From Blastococcus sp. Marseille-P5729 (GTDB lineage: Bacteria > Actinomycetota > Actinomycetes > Mycobacteriales > Antricoccaceae): a DNA stretch of 64,000 nucleotides. The notes under the pieces are model-generated. The model was not told the DNA's origin, did not search any database, and saw nothing but the letters and a program-made list of their open reading frames with translations. Made by a program: the position numbers and the translations under genes. Positions 56,685 through 64,000 of this stretch are shown here, piece by piece (the first letter of the stretch is position 1; each line of letters starts with the position of its first letter). The stretch is from positions 1-64,000 of the forward strand of contig NZ_OMPO01000002.1 in the NCBI RefSeq assembly GCF_900292035.1, read 5' to 3'.

Positions 56685-57212
56685 CTAGCGCCACAGCGGA
56701 ACCCAGTCGGGGACCCACCCCGGCACGCCGGTGATCCTCAGCGCGAGCACGACGACGCCGTACACGAACAGCGCAGTCGCCAGGCCGATTAGCAGCCGGA
56801 TCCAGATCGGCTGGGAGTTGACCCAGCGGGTCCACGACAGCACGTGCCGCTTGGTGAAGTGCAGCAGTCGCTCGGCCCAGGCGAACTCCGTGGCGAGGAT
56901 CGCCAGGCCGGCGATCACCACCAGCCAGCCCGGCCCCGGAAACGGAATCATGACGATGCCCGCGAGGAGCACGACGGTGCCCACCATCCCGACCCCGATG
57001 CGGTAGGCAGTCTTCAGCGCGGGCTTGCGCTCGAGCCGGTGGCGGAACCCGAGCCGGTCGGCGACGTCGTCGAGTAGCCCCGGCTCGTTCGGGTACACCG
57101 GCGACGCGCCCCGGACGTCAGCAGCGTCCTCACGGCGGACTTCCTCATGGCCAGGGGAGTCTGAGAGCGTGCTGATGGCAGGTCTCCTCGATCCGGGATT
57201 GGGCATGGTCAT
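56685..57212 (-). CDS. PGPGW-motif transmembrane protein (TIGR02611-like)
   Basis: ATG at 57212 gives 175 residues (an in-frame ATG lies two codons later). An acidic cytoplasmic N-terminus is followed by a basic stretch (RHRLERKPALKTAYRIGVGM), a membrane hairpin with the hallmark IPFPGPGWLVVIAGLAILA, FAWAERLLHF, and a last membrane segment (RLLIGLATALFVYGVVVLAL). Function is unknown; the family is widespread in actinobacteria. It lies between two inverted tRNA-Val genes. Confidence 0.85.
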   Translation of the reverse strand: MTMPNPGSRRPAISTLSDSPGHEEVRREDAADVRGASPVYPNEPGLLDDVADRLGFRHRLERKPALKTAYRIGVGMVGTVVLLAGIVMIPFPGPGWLVVIAGLAILATEFAWAERLLHFTKRHVLSWTRWVNSQPIWIRLLIGLATALFVYGVVVLALRITGVPGWVPDWVPLWR

Positions 57213-57375
57213 TGTGCCAAAGACCCGCTGGCGCCTCGAACGGATCCGTCGTGAACGAAGAAACTCTGCATTCGCCTTGACCGGCGTGATCTGCACCCAA
57301 AAGCGCGACCCCCGCGTGCGGGCCTGCACGGAGTCGTGTAATGTTCTTTCTCGCTGCTTCGCACGATGCAGCGAT

Positions 57376-57448
57376 GCGGACGTGGCTCAGTTGGTAGAGC
57401 ATCACCTTGCCAAGGTGAGGGTCGCGGGTTCGAATCCCGTCGTCCGCT
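57376..57448 (+). tRNA. tRNA-Gly (anticodon GCC)
   Basis: Acceptor GCGGACG pairs with CGTCCGC. D-arm GGCTCAGTTGGTAGAGC; anticodon arm CACCT-TGCCA-AGGTG region with anticodon GCC; T-arm GCGGGTTCGAATCCCGT. CCA is not encoded. A -10-like TAATGT lies at 57339-57344. First of three plus-strand tRNAs. Confidence 0.96.
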
Positions 57449-57480
57449 CGCAAGACGCCGACGAGCGCGGTGTCGCACGC

Positions 57481-57554
57481 GGTGGCGTGGCCGAGAGGCG
57501 AGGCAACGGCCTGCAAAGCCGTGTACACGGGTTCAAATCCCGTCGCCACCTCCA
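57481..57554 (+). tRNA. tRNA-Cys (anticodon GCA)
   Basis: Acceptor GGTGGCG pairs with CGCCACC. The anticodon stem CGGC/GCCG encloses CTGCAAA with anticodon GCA; T-arm ACGGGTTCAAATCCCGT. U73 and the CCA end are encoded (57551-57554). 32 bp after tRNA-Gly. Confidence 0.96.
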
Positions 57555-57582
57555 AGGCAGCACTGACAACTACACAAGACCC

Positions 57583-57657
57583 GGGCGATTGGCGCAGCGG
57601 TAGCGCACTTCGTTGACATCGAAGGGGTCACTGGTTCGAACCCAGTATCGCCCACCA
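57583..57657 (+). tRNA. tRNA-Val (anticodon GAC)
   Basis: Same body as the minus-strand tRNA-Val at 56587-56661. Over the 75 bases the two differ only at the wobble position (G for C) and one other anticodon-loop base (T for C). CCA is encoded at 57655-57657. Its 3' end runs into a long terminator hairpin. Confidence 0.96.
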
Positions 57658-57705
57658 GAACGCGACGAGGGGCTGACCATCATGGTCAGCCCCTCGTCGC
57701 GTTCT
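57657..57705 (+). terminator. Long hairpin terminator after the tRNA cluster
   Basis: 57657-57679 is the exact reverse complement of 57683-57705 (23-bp stem, 3-nt loop). It begins at the last A of the tRNA CCA end. On the minus strand it lies 16 bp past the lipoprotein stop, so it probably works in both directions. Confidence 0.88.
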
Positions 57706-57721
57706 TGGGATGCCGCAGCGG

Positions 57722-58345
57722 CTAGTTGAGCGTCATCGAGAAGGTCGCGGTGTCGACCTCCACCGACGGCTGGGTCTCGAACGGGAAGGTGATGATGCAG
57801 GTCTTGCCCTGGTCTGTCTTCTTCAGGCCGATCGACATCGCGTAGTCGGCGGATTGACCGGCCGGCAGCTGCTCCGGCCCGCCCATCTCGATGCTGGGGA
57901 ACACCCACGCGCTGCTTCCCTCGCAGTCGACTTCCGCGTACAGCTGGGTGCCGCTGAAGTCCAGCGTGTAGGTGGACTTGTTCTCGACGTGGAAGGGCAG
58001 CACCCGGCCGACCTCGTAGCTCAGCAGGCCCGGGATGTCGTTCTTCTCCTGTGCGGGGCCCAGCGTGACCGACGTGCCGTCGGTGTAGGAGTACGGCTGG
58101 TCAGGAGCGGCCGCTGTGCCACCGTCTCCACCCTCGGACGACGAGGCGGACGTCGACTTCCCCGAGGTCTTAGAAGTCTCAGACGGCTTCGAGGTCTCCG
58201 ATGTCTCTGAAGGCTCCGTGGACTCGACCGGTGCGGCGGTCGCGGTCCCCTCGACCTCCTTGGTGCACGCCGCGCCCGCGAAGAGCACTGCGCACGCGCC
58301 GCCGACACTCACGATCTTCTTGGCCGTGCTGATCTTTCCTGCCAC
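57722..58345 (-). CDS. Putative lipoprotein with Ser/Thr/Glu-rich linker (DUF4352-like)
   Basis: GTG at 58345 gives 207 residues. A basic start (VAGKISTAKKIVSVGG) leads into a hydrophobic signal and a lipobox-like AGAAC, so Cys about 26 is probably lipidated. A low-complexity linker of Ser, Thr, Glu and Lys (about 35-75) follows. The C-terminal beta-rich domain (VGRVLPFHVENKSTYTLDF, DYAMSIGLKKTDQGKTCIIT) resembles DUF4352/Telokin-like immunoglobulin-fold domains of actinobacterial lipoproteins. Function unknown. Confidence 0.8.
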   Translation of the reverse strand: MAGKISTAKKIVSVGGACAVLFAGAACTKEVEGTATAAPVESTEPSETSETSKPSETSKTSGKSTSASSSEGGDGGTAAAPDQPYSYTDGTSVTLGPAQEKNDIPGLLSYEVGRVLPFHVENKSTYTLDFSGTQLYAEVDCEGSSAWVFPSIEMGGPEQLPAGQSADYAMSIGLKKTDQGKTCIITFPFETQPSVEVDTATFSMTLN

Positions 58346-58460
58346 GAGAACTACCCTTCGACGTCGTTGCCCGGTCCCCCGCTGGCACGTGGGCGCTAAG
58401 CCTGTGTGACGCAAGAGTACCCGCCGCGGATTCAGTCACGTGGACGGCACCGCAGGAGGG

Positions 58461-59309
58461 TCAGCCGCCGAATGTCAGATCGAGAACCGCGCCGGGGTCG
58501 GCCGAGCGCAGGGGGCCCGCGCCGAACCACCCGGCACGCTCCACAGCGGGACGCGCGGAGTCGTCTACCGGCGTGACCACCGCGGTGCGGTCGGCCACCG
58601 CCACGCCGTGGCCGAGCGGCTCCAGGTGCCAGCGCAGCCGCGCCAGCTCCCGCTCGGGCGCGCCCGCACGCGCCGCGATCCGCTCGGTGGCGCCGATTCG
58701 TTCGGCCAGCGCCGCGGCGTACGGCACGAGACGCTGCTCCCAGAGCTGCTGCACCTGCTCCTGCAGGTCCGCCACCGTGCCACTGTTGTCGAGGACGACA
58801 TCAGCGATCGCCAGCCGCTGCTCGTCGCTGGCCTGCGCTCGGATCCGGGCCTCCGCGTCGTCGCGGTCCATGCCGCGGGACTCGGTGAGCCGCTCCAGCC
58901 GGATCCGGTCGGGCGTCATGACGACGACCACGAGGTGGAACGACGGCGCCATGCTGCCCTCGGCGAGCAGCGGAATGTCGTTGACGATCACGGCGTCCGG
59001 CCCGGCCTGTTCGATGAGCTCGACGCTGCGCGCGCGCACCAGCGGGTGCACGATCTGGTTGAGCTGCTGGCGTGCCGTCTCGTCGGCGAACACCACCTGG
59101 GCCAGCGCCGGGCGGTCCAGTGCGCCGTCCTCGGCGAGGACGCCCTCACCGAAGGTCTCGACGATCCGGCGCAGCCCGTCGGTGCCCGGCTCGACCACCT
59201 CGCGAGAGATCTTGTCCGCATCGACCACGGTGGCGCCGAGCGCCGACAGCGCACTGCTCGCCGCGCTCTTGCCCGAGCCGATCCCACCCGTCAGTCCGAG
59301 GTTCAGCAC
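58461..59309 (-). CDS. coaE: Dephospho-CoA kinase with an atypical C-terminal extension
   Basis: Residues 1-200 are a standard CoaE: P-loop LGLTGGIGSGKSAASSAL, DADKISREVVEPG, DIPLLAEG, and RLTESRGMDRDDAEARIRAQ. It phosphorylates dephospho-CoA, the last step of CoA synthesis. About 80 further residues follow (ERELARLRWHLEPLGHGVAV to PGAVLDLTFGG). Many actinobacterial CoaE proteins instead carry a ~200-residue GrpB/UPF0157 domain; this tail does not look like it. coaE near rpsA is a conserved neighbourhood. Confidence 0.94.
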   Translation of the reverse strand: MLNLGLTGGIGSGKSAASSALSALGATVVDADKISREVVEPGTDGLRRIVETFGEGVLAEDGALDRPALAQVVFADETARQQLNQIVHPLVRARSVELIEQAGPDAVIVNDIPLLAEGSMAPSFHLVVVVMTPDRIRLERLTESRGMDRDDAEARIRAQASDEQRLAIADVVLDNSGTVADLQEQVQQLWEQRLVPYAAALAERIGATERIAARAGAPERELARLRWHLEPLGHGVAVADRTAVVTPVDDSARPAVERAGWFGAGPLRSADPGAVLDLTFGG

Positions 59310-59453
59310 GCTGAACTCCTGTCAGATTTGTCACGCGATAACAGTTCAGGAACGGCCGGCCGCGGTCGCGTGTTGCGCGCGTCCCCGGCACGGCCACGAC
59401 CTACTCTAGGTGTCGATACTCGGATCTTTGCCAGCACATCGCGGAGGAATGTC

Positions 59454-59681
59454 ATGTCGCGTCACGCCCTGCCCGCCCGGCGCGGTCGACACCGCTACGG
59501 ACGCGCGGACCGGATCTACTGCCGCGAGCTTCCGGCCGCCCGGGAGTTCTATGCGATGTACGCCCGGCCGCGCCGATGGTGGCACATGTTCACCATGAGC
59601 CGGTCGCGACACTCGCTGGAGTGGATGCGCCAGACCGGGCAGCAGGCACGACCGGTGCTCGCGATCATCATGTCGCTCTAG
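59454..59681 (+). CDS. Small basic Arg/Trp-rich hypothetical protein
   Basis: ATG at 59454 with GGAGG at 59443-59447, 75 residues: SRHALPARRGRHRYGRADRI, then FYAMYARPRRWWHMFTMSRS and a hydrophobic end VLAIIMSL. Strongly basic, no membrane-spanning segment of full length. The good ribosome binding site, codon bias and dedicated palindromic terminator 18 bp downstream support a real gene. Family not recognised. It may bind nucleic acid or the membrane surface (inference). Confidence 0.7.
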   Translation: MSRHALPARRGRHRYGRADRIYCRELPAAREFYAMYARPRRWWHMFTMSRSRHSLEWMRQTGQQARPVLAIIMSL

Positions 59682-59698
59682 CGCGTAGCGGACGAACG

Positions 59699-59734
59699 AG
59701 AAGACCCCCACCCGGGCCCGGGTGGGGGTCTTCT
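59699..59734. terminator. Bidirectional terminator between small ORF and rpsA
   Basis: A perfect 36-bp palindrome (AGAAGACCCCCACCCGGG and its complement) lies between convergent stops at 59681 and 59753. TTCT follows the minus-strand and plus-strand stems alike; there is no longer U-tract. Confidence 0.88.
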
Positions 59735-59752
59735 GGTCAATCACGGTGCGAA

Positions 59753-61216
59753 CTACTCGCTTCCGCCGCCGGCGAGCTTCTCGCGCAGTGCGGCCAGCGC
59801 CTCGTCCGAGGCCAGCGTTCCCGACGAATCGCTGGTCGAGGAGAACGATCCACCGGTGCCCTGCTCGATCGCGGCCTCGGCGTCGGCCGCCTTGGCCTCC
59901 TCGATCTGCTTGATGTGCGCCTCGTAGCGGGCCTGGGCGGCGGCGTACTCGCGCTCCCAGTCCTCACGCTGCTTCTCGTAGCCGGGCAGCCACTCCTGGG
60001 TCTCGGCGTCGAAGCCCTCGGGGTAGATGTAGTTGCCCTGCTCGTCGTACTGGGCCTCCATGCCGTAGGCCTCGGGGTGGAACTCCGGCTTCTCGCCACC
60101 CTCGCCCTCGTTGGCCTGCTTCAGCGAGAGGCTGATCCGGCGCCGCTCCAGGTCGATGTCGATGACCTTGACCATGATCTCGTCGCCGACCTGGGCGATC
60201 TGCTCCGGGATCTCGACGTGGCGCTCGGCCAGCTCGGAGATGTGCACCAGGCCCTCGATGCCGTCCTCCACGCGCACGAACGCGCCGAAGGGGACCAGCT
60301 TGGTGACCTTGCCGGGTACGACGTGCCCGATCTGGTGGGTGCGGGCGAACTGGCGCCACGGGTCTTCCTGAGTCGCCTTCAGCGACAGCGAGACGCGCTC
60401 GCGGTCCAGGTCGACCTCCAGCACCTCGACGGTGACCTCGTTGCCGACCTCGACGACCTCGCTCGGGTGGTCGATGTGCTTCCACGACAGCTCGGAGACG
60501 TGCACCAGGCCATCGACCCCACCGAGATCGACGAAGGCGCCGAAGTTGACGATCGAGGAGACGACGCCCTTGCGGACCTGGCCCTTCTGCAGCTGGTGCA
60601 GGAACTCGCTGCGGACCTCCGACTGGGTCTGCTCGAGGAAGGCGCGACGCGACAGGACCACGTTGTTGCGGTTCTTGTCGAGCTCGATGATCTTTGCCTC
60701 GATCTCCTTGCCGACGTACGGCTGCAGGTCGCGCACGCGGCGCATCTCCACCAGCGACGCCGGGAGGAAGCCACGCAGGCCGATATCGAGGATGAGGCCG
60801 CCCTTGACGACCTCGATGACCGTTCCGGTGACCGGCTCATCGGCCTCCTTGAGCTCCTCGATCTTGCCCCACGCACGCTCGTACTGCGCGCGCTTCTTCG
60901 ACAGGATCAGGCGGCCTTCCTTGTCCTCCTTCTGAAGGACCAGCGCCTCGACCTCGTCACCGACGTCGACGACCTCGTTGGGATCGACATCGTGCTTGAT
61001 GGACAGCTCGCGTGAGGGGATGACGCCCTCGGTCTTGTAGCCGATGTCGAGCAGCACCTCGTCACGGTCGACCTTGACGATCGTGCCGGAGACGATGTCC
61101 CCGTCGTTGAAGTACTTGATGGTGGCATCGACGGCGGCGAGGACGTCCTCGGCCGATCCGATGTCGTTGATGGCGACCTGGGGGGTCGTGGTGGCGCTCT
61201 CGGTGGTAGCGGTCAT
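59753..61216 (-). CDS. rpsA: 30S ribosomal protein S1
   Basis: ATG at 61216 (MTATTESATTTPQVAINDIG) gives 487 residues; the frame upstream is open but not family-like. Four S1 RNA-binding repeats are visible, e.g. GDIVSGTIVKVDRDEVLLDI, GTVIEVVKGGLILDI, GVVSSIVNFGAFVDLGGVDG and GKVTKLVPFGAFVRVEDGIE, each followed by a GLVH- or LSLK-type strand. The C-terminal ~120 residues are acidic and Gln/Glu/Ala-rich, as in other actinobacteria. It binds mRNA upstream of the start codon. Confidence 0.97.
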   Translation of the reverse strand: MTATTESATTTPQVAINDIGSAEDVLAAVDATIKYFNDGDIVSGTIVKVDRDEVLLDIGYKTEGVIPSRELSIKHDVDPNEVVDVGDEVEALVLQKEDKEGRLILSKKRAQYERAWGKIEELKEADEPVTGTVIEVVKGGLILDIGLRGFLPASLVEMRRVRDLQPYVGKEIEAKIIELDKNRNNVVLSRRAFLEQTQSEVRSEFLHQLQKGQVRKGVVSSIVNFGAFVDLGGVDGLVHVSELSWKHIDHPSEVVEVGNEVTVEVLEVDLDRERVSLSLKATQEDPWRQFARTHQIGHVVPGKVTKLVPFGAFVRVEDGIEGLVHISELAERHVEIPEQIAQVGDEIMVKVIDIDLERRRISLSLKQANEGEGGEKPEFHPEAYGMEAQYDEQGNYIYPEGFDAETQEWLPGYEKQREDWEREYAAAQARYEAHIKQIEEAKAADAEAAIEQGTGGSFSSTSDSSGTLASDEALAALREKLAGGGSE

Positions 61217-61482
61217 GTAGCAGGTTGCTCCGGACAGGAATGTGGTTGCGGGTCGCGTCATAGGTCCGATGACGAACGGCGCTGTCATGAACACGAACCA
61301 ACACCAACGACTGGAGGAGACTCGCGCGCCGCAACGACGTCCGACGGGCACGGCCTGCTCCATACCGAGGCAGCGCAGACCTATAGCGCACGACCCATCC
61401 TACGCACCTTGTCCATCCAAGGCCAGACGAGCCTGTTCGGCCACCCGGTGCCCTGGGTCACAGAAGTGGGCAGGATGGTGCC

Positions 61483-63033
61483 ATGAGCACCGACTCCCCC
61501 GCGTCGCTTCGCCTCTCGCGCCTGGCGGCCGCGCTCGACGACGTCGCCGCCACCCGCGCCCGGTCGGCGAAGACCGCGAGCCTCGCCGCACTGCTGGCGG
61601 AGTGTCCTCCGGCCGATCTACCCGCGCTGATCGGGCTGCTGGTGGGCAGACCGCGCCAGGGCCGGATCGGGATCGGCTTTCGTGGGCTGCTGGCCGCTCG
61701 GGAGTCGGCGAGCGCGCAGGCGGAGTCCGCGTTGACCGTGGCGGACGTCGATGCGGCGCTGCAGCGCTACGCGGGGCTGTCCGGCCCGGGATCGGCCGGT
61801 GCCCGGCGGGTCGTGCTGAGCGAGCTGTTCTCGCGGGCGGACGCCGCCGAACAGGATCTGCTGGTGCGCAGCCTGGGCGGCGAGGTGCGCACCGGCGCGC
61901 TGGAGGGGGTCCTCACCGATGCTGCCGCTGCCGCCGCCGGCCTGCCCGCGGCAGCGGTGCGCCGCGCGGTGATGCTGAGCGGGTCGCTGGCCGGCACCGT
62001 CGTCCTGGCCATGCAGGACCCGGAGGCGATAGCCGCGGTCGGCCTACAGGTCGGCACCGCGATCCAGCCGATGCTCGCCTCACCCGGCGCGAGCGTGGAC
62101 GACGCCGTGCACGCCTTGGGGCTGGCCTCCGTGGAGCACAAGCTGGACGGCGCCCGCATCCAGGTGCACCGCGACGGCGACCGCGTCTCGGTGTACACCC
62201 GGTCGCTGGCCGACGTGACCGCGCGAGTGCCGGAGATCGTCGATATCGCCCTGGGCCTGGACTGCCGCCAGGCCGTGCTGGACGGCGAGACCCTGATGCT
62301 GGACGAGGACGGCGCGCCGCGGCCGTTCCAGGAGACCATGAGCCGGTTCGGCGCCGACGCCGCCCGCGAGCAGGTGCTCGCCCCGCGGTTCTTCGACCTG
62401 CTGCACCTCGACGGGCGGGACCTGCTCGACGAGCCGCTGCGGGTGCGCCGCGAGCTGCTGCTGCGGCTGGCGTCCGACCACGTGATCGAGGGGACCGTCA
62501 CCGACGACCCCGAGATCGCGCGCACCGTACTCGAGCAGGCCCTGGCGCTCGGGCACGAGGGGGTGCTGCTCAAGGCCATCGACAGCCCTTACGCAGCAGG
62601 GCGTCGCGGAAGATCGTGGCTGAAGGTCAAGCCCGTGCACACCTACGACCTCGTCGTCCTCGCCGCCGAGTGGGGCTCGGGCAGGCGGTCGGGGTGGCTG
62701 TCGAACCTGCACCTCGGAGCCCGCGACCCACGCGGTCAGTACGGTGAGCCCGGCGGGTTCGTGATGGTCGGCAAGACCTTCAAGGGGCTCACGGACGAGC
62801 TGCTGCGGTGGCAGACCGAGACCTTCCCGAAGTACGAGCAGCGCCGTACCCGCGGCGCTGTCTTCCTGCGCCCCGAGATCGTGGTCGAGATCGCGATCGA
62901 CGGCGTGCAGGCATCGCCGCGCTATCCCGGCGGCGTCGCGCTGCGCTTCGCCCGCGTCAAGCGCTACCGGCCGGACAAGACGGCTGAGCAGGCCGACACG
63001 ATCGATGCGCTGCAGCGCCTGCTGCGCGGTTGA
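61483..63033 (+). CDS. ligB: ATP-dependent DNA ligase (LigB-type)
   Basis: This 516-residue protein has an N-terminal DNA-binding domain (about 1-200), the adenylation domain with the nucleotidyl lysine at Lys220 in EHKLDGARIQVHRDG (motif I), DGETLMLDEDG (motif III), EGVLLKAIDSPYAAGRRGRSWLKVKP (motifs IV-V region), and a C-terminal OB domain (LRFARVKRYRPDKTAEQ, motif VI). Length and arrangement match mycobacterial LigB, a non-essential ligase beside NAD-dependent LigA. It starts at ATG 61483, divergent from rpsA across 266 bp. Confidence 0.94.
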   Translation: MSTDSPASLRLSRLAAALDDVAATRARSAKTASLAALLAECPPADLPALIGLLVGRPRQGRIGIGFRGLLAARESASAQAESALTVADVDAALQRYAGLSGPGSAGARRVVLSELFSRADAAEQDLLVRSLGGEVRTGALEGVLTDAAAAAAGLPAAAVRRAVMLSGSLAGTVVLAMQDPEAIAAVGLQVGTAIQPMLASPGASVDDAVHALGLASVEHKLDGARIQVHRDGDRVSVYTRSLADVTARVPEIVDIALGLDCRQAVLDGETLMLDEDGAPRPFQETMSRFGADAAREQVLAPRFFDLLHLDGRDLLDEPLRVRRELLLRLASDHVIEGTVTDDPEIARTVLEQALALGHEGVLLKAIDSPYAAGRRGRSWLKVKPVHTYDLVVLAAEWGSGRRSGWLSNLHLGARDPRGQYGEPGGFVMVGKTFKGLTDELLRWQTETFPKYEQRRTRGAVFLRPEIVVEIAIDGVQASPRYPGGVALRFARVKRYRPDKTAEQADTIDALQRLLRG

Positions 63034-63062
63034 GCTGTGACGCGCCGTCCTAGGCTGGTCGT

Positions 63063-63896
63063 ATGACTCTCACTCCCCCGAGCGGTCTCGGGCCGCTCGC
63101 CGGGGTGGCCCAGCGGCTGGTCGATCAGACCGAGGCATCGCGGGCATCGCGGCACTGGTGGGACATCGACGCCGACAGCTATCTGCAGGCCCATGCCGAG
63201 GACCTGGGCGAGGTTGACCTCCTGTGGTGTCCCGAAGGCCTGCGGGAGCGCGATGCCGGATTGCTGGGCGAACGGTCGAAGCTGGCCGGCAGGCGGGTGC
63301 TGGAGGTCGGTTGCGGGTCGGCGCCCGCGGCCAGATGGCTGGCATCGGTCGGCGCCGACCCGGTGGCGTTCGACCTGTCCGGCGGCATGCTGCGCCACGC
63401 GGTCCGAGCAAACGCCCGCACCGGGATCGACGTCCCGCTGGTGCAGGCCGACGCCACCGCACTTCCGTTCGCGGACGAGTCCTTCGAGCTGGCCATCTCG
63501 GCCTTCGGTGCGATCGCGTTCGTCGCGGACCCGGCGCTCGTCATGCGCGAGGTCTTCCGGGTGCTGCGCCCCGGCGGGCGGTTCGTCTGGTCCACCAACC
63601 ACCCGATTCGCTGGATCCTGCCCGATTCGCCTGATCCGGCCGACCTCACCGTCCGATCGTCGTACTTCGACCCGAGCGCCTACGTCGAGATCGACGATGC
63701 CGGCCGGGCGGCGTACGTCGAGACGCACCGCACGATGAGCCAGCGGGTGCGCGACATCCTCGGCGCGGGCTTCGTGCTGGAGGACCTGATCGAGCCGGAG
63801 TGGACGCCGGGGCGCCAGGTGGTGTGGGGCCAGTGGTCGCCTGAGCGGGGTGCGCTGGTGCCCGGGACCGTGATCTTCAACTGCCGAAAGCCGTGA
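63063..63896 (+). CDS. Class I SAM-dependent methyltransferase
   Basis: This 277-residue protein has motif I in RVLEVGCGSAPAARWLASVG, the acidic residue in VAFDLSGGML, LVQADATALPFADESFEL (motifs II/III) and VFRVLRPGGRFVWSTNHPIR. It belongs to the Methyltransf_11 group. The substrate is unknown. It lies 29 bp after the ligase gene and probably shares its transcript. Its stop runs into a terminator hairpin. Confidence 0.9.
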   Translation: MTLTPPSGLGPLAGVAQRLVDQTEASRASRHWWDIDADSYLQAHAEDLGEVDLLWCPEGLRERDAGLLGERSKLAGRRVLEVGCGSAPAARWLASVGADPVAFDLSGGMLRHAVRANARTGIDVPLVQADATALPFADESFELAISAFGAIAFVADPALVMREVFRVLRPGGRFVWSTNHPIRWILPDSPDPADLTVRSSYFDPSAYVEIDDAGRAAYVETHRTMSQRVRDILGAGFVLEDLIEPEWTPGRQVVWGQWSPERGALVPGTVIFNCRKP

Positions 63897-63929
63897 CGGC
63901 GGCCATCCGCATCGGGATGGCCGCCGTCA
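63894..63929. terminator. Hairpin terminator between methyltransferase and the last gene
   Basis: A perfect 15-bp inverted repeat (63894-63908 with 63915-63929) encloses a 6-nt loop. It starts inside the methyltransferase stop codon and lies 18 bp past the stop of the convergent minus-strand gene, so it can serve both. Confidence 0.82.
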
Positions 63930-63947
63930 GGCGGTGGTGCTGCCGGG

Positions 63948-64000
63948 CTAGCGGCGCTTGTTGACTTCCTCGGTCGCCTGCGGGACGACATTGAAGAGGT
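63948..64000 (-). CDS. C-terminal end of an unidentified protein (5' part beyond window)
   Basis: The minus strand ends with the codons LFNVVPQATEEVNKRR followed by TAG at 63948-63950. Codon use and the terminator just beyond support a real gene end. Too short to assign a family. Confidence 0.6.
   Translation of the reverse strand, partial: LFNVVPQATEEVNKRR

Noticed and set aside
1-64000. CRISPR arrays, insertion sequences or prophage genes
   Set aside because: No spaced direct repeats of CRISPR type, no transposase or integrase motifs and no phage structural proteins were recognised on either strand.

Overview
The window comes from a GC-rich actinobacterium (class Actinomycetes). The evidence is strongly GC-biased third codon positions, frequent GTG starts, ATGA/GTGA overlaps inside operons, a phosphatidylinositol mannoside (PIM) operon, a mycobacterial-type ATP-dependent ligase, a MocR regulator, and two DUF222/HNH (13E12-like) genes. 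The backbone is housekeeping DNA whose gene order resembles, from memory, the Mycobacterium tuberculosis stretch from nusB/efp through aro genes, alaS, rarA, aspS/hisS, relA, secDF, ruvABC and yebC to the pimA/pgsA/thrS operon. The genus cannot be fixed from sequence alone.

Layout. 1-0.87 kb: 3' part of a DUF222/HNH gene. 1-3.2 kb: nusB, efp and an M24 peptidase. 3.3-7.6 kb: an interruption of the usual order with two CNNM/CBS membrane proteins and a PHA synthase. 7.6-17.3 kb: one long minus-strand run (aroQ, aroB, aroK, aroC, prepilin peptidase, aroE, mltG, ruvX, alaS, DUF6167, DUF948), covering the shikimate pathway, peptidoglycan processing and translation. 17.3-25.1 kb: a decayed luciferase-like monooxygenase, metallophosphoesterase, rarA, thiolase, phosphotransferase, aminotransferase and a DUF937 protein. 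25.1-39.4 kb: aspS, hisS, MBL hydrolase, peptidyl-prolyl isomerase, RSH (relA), apt, secF, secD, yajC, ruvB, ruvA, ruvC and yebC.

39.5-50.5 kb is the accessory part. It holds a divergent YczE-type membrane protein and MocR regulator, a second DUF222/HNH gene, an acyl-CoA ligase, and a tandem pair of DUF2207 genes next to a LemA-like gene. The downstream DUF2207 copy is dead. It carries an internal deletion and is split by an opposite-strand insert of about 1.1 kb containing an orphan polymorphic-toxin nuclease domain, a YezG/DUF600-like immunity gene and the first ~17 codons of a MmcQ/YjbR-like gene. I regard this as the most interesting structure in the window.

50.5-56 kb: the PIM operon (thrS, HIT, pgsA, patA, pimA and a small ORF). 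56-57.7 kb: PaaI-type thioesterase, a PGPGW membrane protein, and four tRNAs (Val-CAC on minus; Gly-GCC, Cys-GCA and Val-GAC on plus) ending in a strong hairpin. 57.7-64 kb: a lipoprotein, coaE, a small basic protein, rpsA, ATP-dependent DNA ligase, a methyltransferase and the last codons of an unidentified minus-strand gene.

No CRISPR array, insertion sequence, rRNA or recognisable riboswitch was seen. No gene-free stretch exceeds about 300 bases; the longest is 61217-61482 between rpsA and the ligase gene, presumably holding two divergent promoters.
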